Positions 43,446 to 51,834 of a DNA stretch of 55,325 nucleotides are shown in pieces (position 1 is the first letter of the stretch; each line of letters opens with the position of its first letter). Source of the stretch: Streptomyces sp. TRM68367. Its GTDB lineage: Bacteria > Actinomycetota > Actinomycetes > Streptomycetales > Streptomycetaceae. Location of the stretch: contig NZ_JACTVI010000051.1 of assembly GCF_014495685.1 (NCBI RefSeq), positions 1 to 55,325 on the forward strand. The letters run 5' to 3'. The notes beneath the pieces are model-generated. The model was given only the letters and a program-made list of their open reading frames with translations, had not been told where the DNA came from and made no database searches. A program made the position numbers and the translations under genes.

Positions 43446-43539
43446 GCCATACCTGCATTGACCTGGGGATAGGCGGTCGTGTTTCCCCGACGGGCGGGAG
43501 CCCCTGAGCCCGACGCCATAGCGGAGCTGGGACCGCTGC

Positions 43540-44088
43540 TCAACCGGACGGCGTGACCGAGGACCACACGCCGAACCACTGCTCGGCGCTGAACTCCTCG
43601 AACCGCTCCACCTCGGTGAACCCCAGCTTGGCCGCGAGGCGCATCGAGCGGTCGTTGGCGGTCTGGGTGCAGAGCACCACCGGCTCGCTGGGGAGCGCGT
43701 CGGCGAACCAATCGAGTGCCGCTGCGCATGCCTCGGCGGCGTACCCGTATCCCCACGCTTGCGGCAGGAACATGTAGCCGAGCTCGGCCTCTCCGGCATC
43801 CGGACGGACGTGACCCGGACGTTCTGCGTCGCGCCGATCGAGCGAGATCGTGCCGATCATCGCTCCGTCGAGATCGGTCACGAAAAGGCCAGGACGCCGC
43901 CCGGGCACCTTAGGCACCACGCGTGCGAGCTCATCGCGCGGTCGAGGGCCACCGAGGTAGGTGCGCACCTCTGGCGATGCGAACAGCTCGATGAACGCTG
44001 CACGGTCCCGGGCCTCGGACTCGCGGAGCACGAGCCGTTCGGTTCGTATCGGGGCAGGTGGCCAGGCGACGGGTCCGAGTTCAGCCAT
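43540..44088 (-). CDS. GNAT-family N-acetyltransferase
   Basis: 182 residues from ATG 44088 (MAELGPVAWPPAPIRTERLV). The pattern TERLVLRESEARDRAAFIEL, ELGYMFLPQAWGYGYAAEAC and NDRSMRLAAKLGFTEVERFE is that of RimJ/RimL-type acetyltransferases, which use acetyl-CoA on ribosomal proteins, small amines or antibiotics. AWGYGYAAEA is the acetyl-CoA pyrophosphate loop. The substrate is unknown. It is the first gene past the tRNA, so it is probably element cargo. Confidence 0.88.
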   Translation of the reverse strand: MAELGPVAWPPAPIRTERLVLRESEARDRAAFIELFASPEVRTYLGGPRPRDELARVVPKVPGRRPGLFVTDLDGAMIGTISLDRRDAERPGHVRPDAGEAELGYMFLPQAWGYGYAAEACAAALDWFADALPSEPVVLCTQTANDRSMRLAAKLGFTEVERFEEFSAEQWFGVWSSVTPSG

Positions 44089-44160
44089 GGCGGGCAAACT
44101 ATCGCACGCCGTTCTGTCCCCTCATACGACGAACAGCTCTCTGCTACCCATGCGACCGAC

Positions 44161-44745
44161 TCAGGCGTTCGCTGGGCGCTCCGATACGGCGCGACTTGCT
44201 GTCTCCATGAACGCGTCGTGCAATTCGCCCAGCTGTACACGAAGCCGCTCTTCCTCGGCCCGCGCAGATGCGATCGTGGCACCTTGCATGGAGAGGACCG
44301 CGTCCAGCCACTGATCCACGCAGTCTTTGTGATCTTCGAAGTGCCTTCGTAGCCGCGACGCATGCTCGCGCACGTCAGCCGAGCCCACGAGCCGGACCTG
44401 CCAGTACGCATTTCTGAACGCCGAGACCGCCTGCCCGAAAGCGTGCCCGATATCTCGGGACCCCTCGACTTCCCGTTCAAGGGCTCTGGTCAGCATCGAT
44501 GCAGCTATTGCGTACTCGTCATACGCCGCGAGTAAGGCACGGCAGGCTTCGAGTCGTTGCCCCCGAAGCCAATGCTCGTGGTCCACGGATGCCTGATCGT
44601 GTACTTGCTTGGCGGTCGCTCGGGCCGTCGTCTCCGCCCCGAGGCGGGCCCCTCTCGCAGCCGCTGCCCCGCCGATGGCCGCACCGCCGATCGCCCCCAA
44701 GAGACCGACGCCCGCAGACACAAGTGCCACAAGTCCTTGATCCAT
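44161..44745 (-). CDS. Membrane-anchored helical protein of unknown function
   Basis: 194 residues from ATG 44745 (MDQGLVALVSAGVGLLGAIG). One N-terminal Gly/Ala-rich membrane helix (about 5-32) is followed by a wholly alpha-helical cytoplasmic part (REHASRLRRHFEDHKDCVDQ; EEERLRVQLGELHDAFMETA). I know this arrangement only from uncharacterised Streptomyces proteins. Codon use is less GC-rich than in the chromosomal genes to the left. It diverges from the amyloid-motif gene pair starting at 44885. Confidence 0.7.
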   Translation of the reverse strand: MDQGLVALVSAGVGLLGAIGGAAIGGAAAARGARLGAETTARATAKQVHDQASVDHEHWLRGQRLEACRALLAAYDEYAIAASMLTRALEREVEGSRDIGHAFGQAVSAFRNAYWQVRLVGSADVREHASRLRRHFEDHKDCVDQWLDAVLSMQGATIASARAEEERLRVQLGELHDAFMETASRAVSERPANA

Positions 44746-44884
44746 GACGGCAGCATCCTGCAACGAACTGCCCGTCTGCCAGGGCGAGTTAACGCTGCGG
44801 CCGTCTGACGACGGACTTAGACTGACGCATGGGTGGCTTCTGCGCCCGCACGGAACTCAGGTTTCACACTCCAGAGGAGACCTC

Positions 44885-45301
44885 GTGGACGGACTTGACG
44901 CGGCTCAGTGGGCGACGCCCGCCGTACAGGCGCTCATCAGCGCTATGACGAGCGATTTGTGGGTGAGTGCCCGTGACCGCTTCGCTCGTGTCTTGGCCAG
45001 GCGTCCGGACGCGGCCGGCGAGGTGTCGGAGGACCTTGAGGAGTCCCGGCTGCAACTCGTGGATGCAGGGGGCGCCGATGAGGCTCGCGAGGAGATCACT
45101 TCTGAATGGCTCGGCCGGTTCCGGCGAGCCCTTACGCGAGATCCATCACTCATGGACGAACTCCGGTCGCTCATCGAGGAGCACGGTGAGAAGCAGACTT
45201 CGCCCAGTGGCAGCGTCACACAGCACGTGAGCGCGACTGGCGGCGGCATCGTCTTCAACCAGGGCACTGGCGTCCAGAACAATCAGGTGGACAGTAAGTG
45301 A
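44885..45301 (+). CDS. Small helical protein with C-terminal amyloid-like motif (proposed adaptor/effector)
   Basis: 138 residues from GTG 44885, with AGAGGAG six bases upstream. Residues 1-100 are predicted helical (AVQALISAMTSDLWVSARDR; EWLGRFRRALTRDPSLMDEL), like the N-terminal domains of many Streptomyces proteins that carry short Gly/Gln/Asn tails. Residues 101-112 are a Ser/Thr linker. Residues 113-135 (QHVSATGGGIVFNQGTGVQN then NQV) form the motif, matched without gaps by residues 13-35 of the next protein. Its TGA overlaps the next GTG (GTGA), so the two are made together. I infer a cell-signalling partner that polymerises through the motif; no enzyme domain is seen. Longer starts upstream lack a ribosome site. 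Confidence 0.75.
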   Translation: MDGLDAAQWATPAVQALISAMTSDLWVSARDRFARVLARRPDAAGEVSEDLEESRLQLVDAGGADEAREEITSEWLGRFRRALTRDPSLMDELRSLIEEHGEKQTSPSGSVTQHVSATGGGIVFNQGTGVQNNQVDSK

Positions 45302-45996
45302 ACCCCGACGAAGAGTTGGCGAAAGGAATCCGTCAGAACGTCCACACCGAAGACTCGGGCGTTGCCTTTGTTCAGGGGGCAGGAAATCAGCATAACCATG
45401 TGACTCAGAATTACTTCAGCACTGACTCGAGCCTGCCTAACGATCCGGAGACCTGGTATAGGCAAGGCGAGATGAAACTCCAGGCATTGGAGTACGCTGA
45501 GGCTGAACTTTTCCTGCTCGCTGCCGCAGAGGCAGGGCATGTCGAAGCCATGAAACGACTCGCGGGCATCTATTCACTGACGGCTCGCGGGAAGAGTGCT
45601 CATTGGTATCTGAAACTCGCAGAGCTGGGCGATGTCGATGCATATACGAGCTTGGGGGGCTTGGTGAAGTATCGCCTGAGCCTCGCCAACTCCCCTTCCG
45701 AGCGAGTGCCGCTGGTCGACGAGGCGATCGGTTGGTACAGGAAGGCCCTTGACGCGGGCGACGAAGAGGCAGCGATCGAAATCGGACTGATCCTGTACAA
45801 AGAAAGTCGCTACGAAGAGGCAATTCCATATCTCGAAACGGCGGCTGAGCTTATCAAGCGCGACCCCGATCTCGACGATGAATACTTCGTCGACTCGAAA
45901 CTCAAACGTGCTCGAAAAGCGCAGGAGCGCCAGCATCGAAAGGCTGAGCGACAGGAGGAAGATGGTACTCGCCGCCGCTGGTGGCGAGGTTCGTAG
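45298..45996 (+). CDS. N-terminal amyloid-like motif protein with Sel1/TPR repeats (proposed sensor)
   Basis: 232 residues. Residues 13-35 (QNVHTEDSGVAFVQGAGNQH then NHV) match the tail motif of the upstream protein at 10 of 23 positions. A short linker leads to helical repeats of Sel1/TPR type from about 60: AEAGHVEAMKRLAGIYSL, WYLKLAELGDVDAYTSLG, WYRKALDAGDEEAAIEIG, EEAIPYLETAAEL. The C-terminus is very basic (RKAQERQHRKAERQEEDGTR). Such repeats bind proteins or peptides. Base composition is clearly lower in GC than in the chromosomal core, pointing to transfer. No catalytic domain is visible. The start GTG overlaps the previous stop by four bases. Confidence 0.8.
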   Translation: MNPDEELAKGIRQNVHTEDSGVAFVQGAGNQHNHVTQNYFSTDSSLPNDPETWYRQGEMKLQALEYAEAELFLLAAAEAGHVEAMKRLAGIYSLTARGKSAHWYLKLAELGDVDAYTSLGGLVKYRLSLANSPSERVPLVDEAIGWYRKALDAGDEEAAIEIGLILYKESRYEEAIPYLETAAELIKRDPDLDDEYFVDSKLKRARKAQERQHRKAERQEEDGTRRRWWRGS

Positions 45997-46108
45997 GCTG
46001 ACCTCCCTCTGCTTGCATGTTGCATTCAGGAACCGGCCCCGCCACCGGGCTCCTTGGGAAATCTTTGATTTCTTGCGGCGGAAAAGAAAGGCTACGCCAG
46101 CCGTCAAT

Positions 46109-46140
46109 GTCGGCCTTCACAATGTGTCGTGAAGGCCGAC
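46109..46140. terminator. 12-bp perfect hairpin between convergent genes
   Basis: GTCGGCCTTCAC at 46109-46120 pairs fully with 46129-46140 around an 8-base loop. It separates the cargo gene pair from the leftward integrase gene and probably stops transcription from both sides. Confidence 0.8.
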
Positions 46141-46208
46141 GTCACGTTCAGCGCCCAGGATTCGCCAACAGCTTCCACAAGGGACGCTTCTACAAGCCGG
46201 TTCTCCGC

Positions 46209-47609
46209 CTACTCGTTGCGCTCATCGATCGCGTCGAGAGCCTGTTGGATCTGCTGGTTCGCCCGCGCTTGGTTGCGATGAATCGCCTTGGCGTAGAACC
46301 GGAACAGAACCGCGATGCTGTGTCCGGCCCGGCGTGCGACTTCGGCCGGGGAGACGCCGGACTCAAGCCAGAGCGAGACGCCCGCGTGGCGCAGGGAGTA
46401 CGGCACGTCAGCCAGCGGTGAGGCAGCCTCGGACTCTGTCAGCACCGCGAGCCGGGCCGCCTTCCAAACCTCTCCATACTCCTTGGACAGGAGGTGGCCA
46501 CCCTGGGACGCACGGAACAGCCGACCATCTTCGGCCGTGCCGAACTCCTTGATGTGCTCGCGGACCAGGCGGACGAGAACGGGCGGAATGGGCACCGGCC
46601 GGGTCGCCTTTCGAGCCCGCTTCTTCAGGCCGCGCGTATCGAACGACTCGCCGGTATCGGTCCAACCCGAGCCGATTCGGGGCATGCTCGTGGAGAGCAG
46701 GACTTCACCCCAGCCCTCTTCGGGAAGGGTGAAGTCGTCCTCACGCAGACTGACCGCCTCACCAGGGCGGTTGGCCGCGTAGTAGAGGCAGCCGAAGAAC
46801 GCCGTCAGATGCCGCCCGCGTTCGCCCTGCTCGGTGACAGCATCGATGAGGGCCTTTGCCAGCTTCGGGCCGGGGACGAACCGGAAGTCGATCTCGTCAT
46901 CGGTCTCGGGCGCTGTCCAGTCCACCTTGTCGAGGGGCAGCGTCGTCAGCAGCTCTCGTTCCACGGCGTAGCGCAGGCAGTTGCTGAAGACGGTTCGCTT
47001 GCGGTTCACCGTGTTCTCGGCAGCGGCCGTGCCGTCCTGCTTCAGCTTCAACGCGTCGAGGGCGGTCCGCACCACCGACGGTGTGTTGAGGTCGGTGATG
47101 TCCACCGACTTGCGAGCGATCCAGTCCAGCGCGGCCACGATGTCGGCCGGGGGTTCTTCGAGGTCAAGACGGGGCTTCAGCGTCCCGTCGTCGTCCAGGG
47201 CGAACCTGTAGACCCACGAGTAGAGCGCGATCCGTATCACCTTGGGGGCCGGAGCCCCGCGCTTGTCCTTGACCAGCTTCGGCGTGATGGTCGCCAGCGT
47301 GTCAGCAATGCTCGCGCGGTGCTTGGCCGAGGCGCCCGGCCACTTCATCTCGGCGTACGCACGGGTATGGGCGTACCAGGTGGAGGAGTTGAGCGCCTGC
47401 ACCTCCGAGGCGGGCAGGCCGGTTTCCGTGTCGAACTGCTCGCGGTTGCGTAGTGCGGTCAGCAACTCCGAGCGTCGACCGTCGGCCTGAGCCTTGATCT
47501 TGTAGCTCTTTGAGAAGGGCCGGGGACCGACGCGCCACCGGAGCTGATAGGCCGCCGCACGGTCAGGCCGCTTGCGGATGCCCCAGATCTGAACGTCGTA
47601 GGTCAGCAT
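46209..47609 (-). CDS. int: Tyrosine-type site-specific integrase
   Basis: 466 residues. An N-terminal AP2-like/arm-binding region (YQLRWRVGPRPFSKSYKIKA) and SAM-like core-binding domain precede the catalytic domain. The first Arg lies in YYAANRPGEAVSL, the box II Arg-His in PYSLRHAGVSLWL, the later His in RRAGHSIAVL and the Tyr in RFYAKAI. It joins the element's attachment site to the chromosomal tRNA site. Its start overlaps the excisionase stop by seven bases, so int and xis are co-expressed, as in AICEs. It ends about 70 bases from the hairpin at 46109. Confidence 0.93.
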   Translation of the reverse strand: MLTYDVQIWGIRKRPDRAAAYQLRWRVGPRPFSKSYKIKAQADGRRSELLTALRNREQFDTETGLPASEVQALNSSTWYAHTRAYAEMKWPGASAKHRASIADTLATITPKLVKDKRGAPAPKVIRIALYSWVYRFALDDDGTLKPRLDLEEPPADIVAALDWIARKSVDITDLNTPSVVRTALDALKLKQDGTAAAENTVNRKRTVFSNCLRYAVERELLTTLPLDKVDWTAPETDDEIDFRFVPGPKLAKALIDAVTEQGERGRHLTAFFGCLYYAANRPGEAVSLREDDFTLPEEGWGEVLLSTSMPRIGSGWTDTGESFDTRGLKKRARKATRPVPIPPVLVRLVREHIKEFGTAEDGRLFRASQGGHLLSKEYGEVWKAARLAVLTESEAASPLADVPYSLRHAGVSLWLESGVSPAEVARRAGHSIAVLFRFYAKAIHRNQARANQQIQQALDAIDERNE

Positions 47610-47806
47610 GCTTCCGGCACCTCACAAGCGTCGAACCAGGCGTCGAGGTCGGCGCGGCGTATGCGGATCTGACCGTTGGGCAGCTTCAGATGCCTGGGCG
47701 CCTTGCCCCGAGCGCGCATCCGGTAGAAGGCGGCCCGGGACACCCCGATCTCGTCCAGAGCTTCGGCCAGCTTCAACGTCTGCCTGTTGGCCTTGGGAGT
47801 GGTCAC
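47603..47806 (-). CDS. xis: Excisionase-like helix-turn-helix protein
   Basis: 67 residues from GTG 47806 (VTTPKANRQTLKLAEALDEI). The winged-helix pattern GVSRAAFYRMRARGKAPRHL followed by PNGQIRIRRADLDAWFDACE is the MerR-like Xis fold. It directs the integrase to excise the element. Its start overlaps repSA by four bases and its end overlaps int, making one rep-xis-int operon. Confidence 0.88.
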   Translation of the reverse strand: MTTPKANRQTLKLAEALDEIGVSRAAFYRMRARGKAPRHLKLPNGQIRIRRADLDAWFDACEVPEAC

Positions 47807-49290
47807 AGCCAGGGTTCTCCTTCGGACTTGATGCGTTCGGCGTGGGCGATGTCGTGGCGGACCTGGGCGGCGAGGAGTTCTTCGCCGGGGCGGTAGCCAC
47901 TGCTGAGGTAGGTCCAGGAGGAGGCGGTGACGAGGGTGGTGTTCTCCTCGGTGGTGGGGAGGCCGGCGCGGGTGCGGGCGGCTTCGGCCTGGGCCAGTCG
48001 CCAGGCGCGGCGTACGTCGCGAAGGGCGCCGAGGGTGGTGGAGTAGGTGCGGGATTTGGTGGAGAAGTGGCCGCGGAAGCCGAGCATGTGGGCCCACTTC
48101 CAGAGCTTGAGGTGGGCGAACTCCGGCAGGTGGCCCAGGGCCCAGGCGGTACGGATCATCTGCCGTACGTGCTGCTGGATGGGCAAGGCTTGGATGGGTT
48201 CGGCCTGTCCGGTGCCGTCGCAGTCGGCGCATCGGTCGTGGAAGCCGTCAGGGCCGCGTACGTAGCCACGTCCGGCGCAGGGACGGCACATCAGGGTGCG
48301 GTCCACGGTGCCCGCGCCTTCGGCGTTCTTCGTGGCGTACTTGGCGACGTACCCGGCGACCTTGGCGTCTGTGTACTCGGCAACACGCGCGTCGGTGAGT
48401 TCGCCGTCGCCCAGGGCCGAGATGGGGTCGACCTTGAACCGGCCGCCCCAGGCGATGACGCGTTCGCCGATGGCGTCGGAGGCGACGGTGAGCCGGGCAC
48501 GCTCGACCGCCAGACCCACGGCGGCACTCAGGGCGTCGAAGGTGGCCCAGGCCGGGGGTGGGCTGGTGTGGCCGTCGGGTCCGTCGAAGCGGATCACGGC
48601 GTGGAAGTGGACCAGGCCGCGCTTTTGGTACTCGGCGACCTTGGCGAACGAGACGCGCAGGGCGGCGTTCAGCGCCTTCTGCGTCATGCCGAGGTGTTCG
48701 GCCAGGGCGCGGCGCAGGTAGGTGGTGAAGCGTGCCCACAGTTGCCCGGCGTGCGCGTTCCAGAGCACGGCGCCCGTGTAGTCGTAGGTGGCCGGGTCGA
48801 GCGGGGTGCCCAACGCCGGGTCATTCTCGGCGTGTTGGGCGCCGCAGCGGCAGGGACGGGGCTTGCCCGCGTGGTCGGTCTTGCGGTTGTGGACGGGACC
48901 GAACGAGGGGGCGGTGAGGGTGACGAAGGCGCGGGGGTGGTCGCGGACGGTTTCGGCGACATCCTTGCCGCCGGACAGTCCGGCCTTGATCAGGTGGTAG
49001 GTGTCGGCCGCGTACACCCGTGAGCAGGCGGGGCAGCGGGAGGCGCGGCGGTTGCCGCAGGTGGTCAGCAGGCGTCCGGAGGGTTCGTCTTCGGAGCGGT
49101 AGGAGCGGACCACTTGCTTGGTGGCCTGGTCGGTGGTGACGGTCCAGCCGTGGAGGTTGATGGGGCTGGTACAGCCGTGCAGGTCGCGGACCTGTTCGGT
49201 GACGCGGTTGAAGTCGTGGGTGTTGGCCAGCTCGATCAGGTCCGGCAGGCTGGGGCTGATGACGTGGCGCAGGTCGAGGGGGCGGCGCAT
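47803..49290 (-). CDS. repSA: RepSA-like rolling-circle replication initiator
   Basis: 495 residues. HUH-type signatures in order: FVTLTAPSF (motif 1), GLVHFHAVIRF with the metal His pair (motif 2) and VAGYVAKYATK with the catalytic Tyr (motif 3). A double Cys zinc knuckle (CRPCAGRGYV and CADCDGTG) lies after it, as does the N-terminal CGNRRASRCPACSRVYAADT. It nicks the double-strand origin and lets the excised circle replicate before transfer. The ATG at 49290 has no strong ribosome site. A 16-bp hairpin lies just upstream (49327-49374). Confidence 0.92.
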   Translation of the reverse strand: MRRPLDLRHVISPSLPDLIELANTHDFNRVTEQVRDLHGCTSPINLHGWTVTTDQATKQVVRSYRSEDEPSGRLLTTCGNRRASRCPACSRVYAADTYHLIKAGLSGGKDVAETVRDHPRAFVTLTAPSFGPVHNRKTDHAGKPRPCRCGAQHAENDPALGTPLDPATYDYTGAVLWNAHAGQLWARFTTYLRRALAEHLGMTQKALNAALRVSFAKVAEYQKRGLVHFHAVIRFDGPDGHTSPPPAWATFDALSAAVGLAVERARLTVASDAIGERVIAWGGRFKVDPISALGDGELTDARVAEYTDAKVAGYVAKYATKNAEGAGTVDRTLMCRPCAGRGYVRGPDGFHDRCADCDGTGQAEPIQALPIQQHVRQMIRTAWALGHLPEFAHLKLWKWAHMLGFRGHFSTKSRTYSTTLGALRDVRRAWRLAQAEAARTRAGLPTTEENTTLVTASSWTYLSSGYRPGEELLAAQVRHDIAHAERIKSEGEPWL

Positions 49291-49326
49291 GGGTGGCGGG
49301 GTCTCCCTTCTGGCGCGATGGTGGGG

Positions 49327-49374
49327 GCCTGCGGGCAGCAGCGATTCAGTGCGCTCGGGCTGCTGCCCGCAGGC
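49327..49374. repeat. 16-bp perfect inverted repeat between repSA and spdB
   Basis: GCCTGCGGGCAGCAGC at 49327-49342 pairs exactly with 49359-49374, with a 16-base loop. It lies in the 150-base gap before repSA. It could end spdB/tra transcription or form part of the replication origin. Confidence 0.75.
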
Positions 49375-49440
49375 ATGACGGATCGGGCCCAGGGGCGGGC
49401 GAGGGGAAGGAGCCGGGAAGGCCGGCGAGGAGACGCGGCT

Positions 49441-50169
49441 TTATAGAGCGGCGTGGAGCGCAGTGGCCATGGGCAGGCCGATGCCGAGCCGCATCTTGAG
49501 CTGAGCCGGAGTAATCGTTTCTCCGTGCTCGGCATGGTGCGATGCGGCGATCGAGCGCGCTTCGGTCAGTAGCGGCTCAGGCACCTTGACCGCAGGCACG
49601 GCCGGGGCGGGAGCCATGGCGGGTGCGGCGGGGTGGGGCTGTGAGGGAGCAGGCGCCGGAACGGGGGCCGGGGGTACGGGCTTCGAGGCGGGTTCCGATT
49701 CGCCGGAGGCCGGGGCGAGGTCTTCGGCGGGTTCCGTCTTGGCAGCCGTGGGGGCGGTGGCGTTGGAGGTGACCGCGTGGAAGGCGCGCAGCAGCTGCGG
49801 CCCGACGGCTCCCCAGCCGAGGAGGAGCAGGGGTGCCACGGCGTCGACAGCAGCGCGGCCGTAGTGCCCAGCGACCACAGGTTCGGCGATGTTGAGGGCC
49901 AGGGTCAGCAGCCCGGAGAAGTGCATCAGCCGGGTGGCCGACTTCATCTGCTCGGCCGGGACGCCGCGCAGAGAGAGGTAGCGCAGGGCCACCAGGAGGC
50001 CGACCACGGACAGGTCCACCATGGGGGCGATGAGCGGTGCGATCGGGGCGGGGACGCCAAGGCGCAGGGCCAGGGCCCAGACGTTGCCGAAGGAGAAGAC
50101 GAACGCCAGCGCGGCGATGGTGATCATCACGGCGGTGATGGTGCGCTGAGTGATCCGGTCCTCAGTCAT
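49441..50169 (-). CDS. spdB: SpdB-like DUF2637 membrane protein (plasmid spread)
   Basis: 242 residues. Four membrane segments occupy the first 130 residues (TAVMITIAALAFVFSFGNVW; IAPLIAPMVDLSVVGLLVAL; LLTLALNIAEPVVAG; VDAVAPLLLLGWGAVGPQLL). A Pro/Ala-rich linker leads to a small C-terminal HTH-like part (ETITPAQLKMRLGIGLPMAT). DUF2637/SpdB proteins help spread the element from the first recipient compartment along the mycelium. It lies 52 bases downstream of traSA on the same strand, inside the transfer operon. Confidence 0.88.
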   Translation of the reverse strand: MTEDRITQRTITAVMITIAALAFVFSFGNVWALALRLGVPAPIAPLIAPMVDLSVVGLLVALRYLSLRGVPAEQMKSATRLMHFSGLLTLALNIAEPVVAGHYGRAAVDAVAPLLLLGWGAVGPQLLRAFHAVTSNATAPTAAKTEPAEDLAPASGESEPASKPVPPAPVPAPAPSQPHPAAPAMAPAPAVPAVKVPEPLLTEARSIAASHHAEHGETITPAQLKMRLGIGLPMATALHAAL

Positions 50170-50220
50170 GAGTGTTCACCTCCTTCCGGGTGAAGCCACG
50201 AGGGGAAGCCCGACAGGTTG

Positions 50221-51627
50221 TCAGGCCGCGATGGGCGGGGTGGTGTTGTCCGGGCCGGACTTGCCGAGTTCGACGCCGGGGAGTTCGGCGGTGAGCAGGT
50301 CGGCCGGGTCGGCGGTGAGGTGGGCGGTACGGGCGGCGATGTAGGCGGAGTCCCTGCCGGACACGAAGGGCGTGCGGATGCGGGTGAATCCGGGCTGCGA
50401 CTGGTGGTTCATGGAGGCGACGCCGACGTAGGCACGGTCCTGGAGGTTGATCGGGTTGGCGTCCGGCCACTCTCGGATGTCCTCACCGAGCGCGGCGACG
50501 GCAGCTTCGGCGGTCTTCTGCGCGAAAGACAGGCCGATGGGGCACACGTCGCGGATGAACGTCGGGATGGCGTCACCGGTGGACTTCTGGGTGGCGAGGA
50601 TGACGAGGATGCCCATGCTGCGGCCCTTCTTCACCAGGTCCTCGACGAGCCGGGCGTTCTCGGCGGCGAGTGCGGCGAGCTTCTTCGTCTTCGGGTCGCT
50701 GCCCTTGTGGTCGCGGAAGTAGGTGTGCGCCTCATCGATGATCACGACGACGAGCGGCCACACTGCGGACGGCCCGACCTCCCACATGCTCTGCACCCCG
50801 AGGATGCGTTCTGCGGCGGAGACACGGGCGCGGCGCAGCTCCACCAGCCGCCGGAACAGGGCGTTGGCCTCTTCGAGGTCGTCACCGACGAAGTCGAACA
50901 TCCGCTTCACGAGATGGGCGTAGTCGCCCTCCCTGGCGGTGGACACCTTGCCGTCGGCGCACACGAACTGAATCGCGGGCGAAGGTGCCCAGTCGCAGAT
51001 CAGCCGGTTGATGAGCGAGGTCTTGCCGAAGCCGGGAAGGCCGGCCACGGTCACGCCGGGCACCTGCGTGAGGTCGACGGACACCGGCTGCGCGTACTCG
51101 TCCAAGCCCAGGTCCCACCGGGCGATCTCCTCCGGCACCTCACCCGTGGGATGGTGCTCGGTGGTGAACTTCAGCGGATCGAGTCGGACACCACGGATGA
51201 CCACCTGTCCGGGCTTGTCCTGGGTGACCGCGACCCGCGTGCACCTCCAGGCGTCCGCCAGGTGCGGGGCCGCCTTCTGGAACTGCTCCAAGCCCACGCC
51301 GGGCAGACAGGTCGCCCGCGCGATCACCCCGTACGCGTCGTGCGTGACCTTCAAGGCCGGGATCAGGACGCGGGGCCTGACGGGCTTGCCGTCCGTGCTC
51401 GCCAGCGACGCCATCGGGGTGGGCGTCTTGTCCGTGGCCGACAGCTTCAGCATCGGCGCGAGCCGCTTCCAGCCCCGCCGCACGCGCACGGCCTGCCGGA
51501 TGGACTGCCGGGTCATGGCATCGGCGCGCACGTAGCGGACCACCCACACCACCGCCCACACGGCGAACACGGCGAGGCCGAGCAGCGCGACGAGCGGGGC
51601 CAGGCCGAACACCTCCTGCACAGACAT
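50221..51627 (-). CDS. traSA: TraSA-type FtsK/SpoIIIE DNA translocase
   Basis: 468 residues. An N-terminal membrane segment (LAPLVALLGLAVFAVWAVVW) and a FtsK-like motor: Walker A GLPGFGKTSLINR, Walker B VVVIIDEAHTYF and LVILATQKSTGDAIPTFIRD. It pumps double-stranded element DNA into the recipient during mycelial conjugation; one such protein is enough for transfer in streptomycetes. It starts one base after the small gene at 51628. The C-terminus lacks a clear gamma-domain, but has a stretch that could read clt repeats. Confidence 0.93.
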   Translation of the reverse strand: MSVQEVFGLAPLVALLGLAVFAVWAVVWVVRYVRADAMTRQSIRQAVRVRRGWKRLAPMLKLSATDKTPTPMASLASTDGKPVRPRVLIPALKVTHDAYGVIARATCLPGVGLEQFQKAAPHLADAWRCTRVAVTQDKPGQVVIRGVRLDPLKFTTEHHPTGEVPEEIARWDLGLDEYAQPVSVDLTQVPGVTVAGLPGFGKTSLINRLICDWAPSPAIQFVCADGKVSTAREGDYAHLVKRMFDFVGDDLEEANALFRRLVELRRARVSAAERILGVQSMWEVGPSAVWPLVVVIIDEAHTYFRDHKGSDPKTKKLAALAAENARLVEDLVKKGRSMGILVILATQKSTGDAIPTFIRDVCPIGLSFAQKTAEAAVAALGEDIREWPDANPINLQDRAYVGVASMNHQSQPGFTRIRTPFVSGRDSAYIAARTAHLTADPADLLTAELPGVELGKSGPDNTTPPIAA

Positions 51628-51834
51628 TCATTGCTCCCTGGGGTTGTAGAGGAAGGCCGCGAGGGCCGATTCGAGGGCCGCCCAGTCATCGACAGCAGCC
51701 AGGCGGGGGTAGCCGTAGCCGACGAGCACGGCCGCCACCGAGTTCACGAGCGACTCGGTGAACCGGGGGTCCGGCCCGGCGTGAGCCAGCGGGTAGCTGC
51801 GCTCAGCGCCGAACCGGAAAGCGGTGCCGCTCAC
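51628..51834 (-). CDS. Small conserved AICE protein, unknown function
   Basis: 68 residues (MSGTAFRFGAERSYPLAHAG). No motif or membrane helix is recognised. The gene overlaps the upstream one by four bases (ATGA type) and abuts traSA, which supports it being real and cotranscribed. Confidence 0.7.
   Translation of the reverse strand: MSGTAFRFGAERSYPLAHAGPDPRFTESLVNSVAAVLVGYGYPRLAAVDDWAALESALAAFLYNPREQ

Noticed and set aside
47608..49023. Long rightward frame over the repSA gene
   Set aside because: Low-complexity Gly/Ala/Val product, antisense to clear HUH motifs of RepSA.
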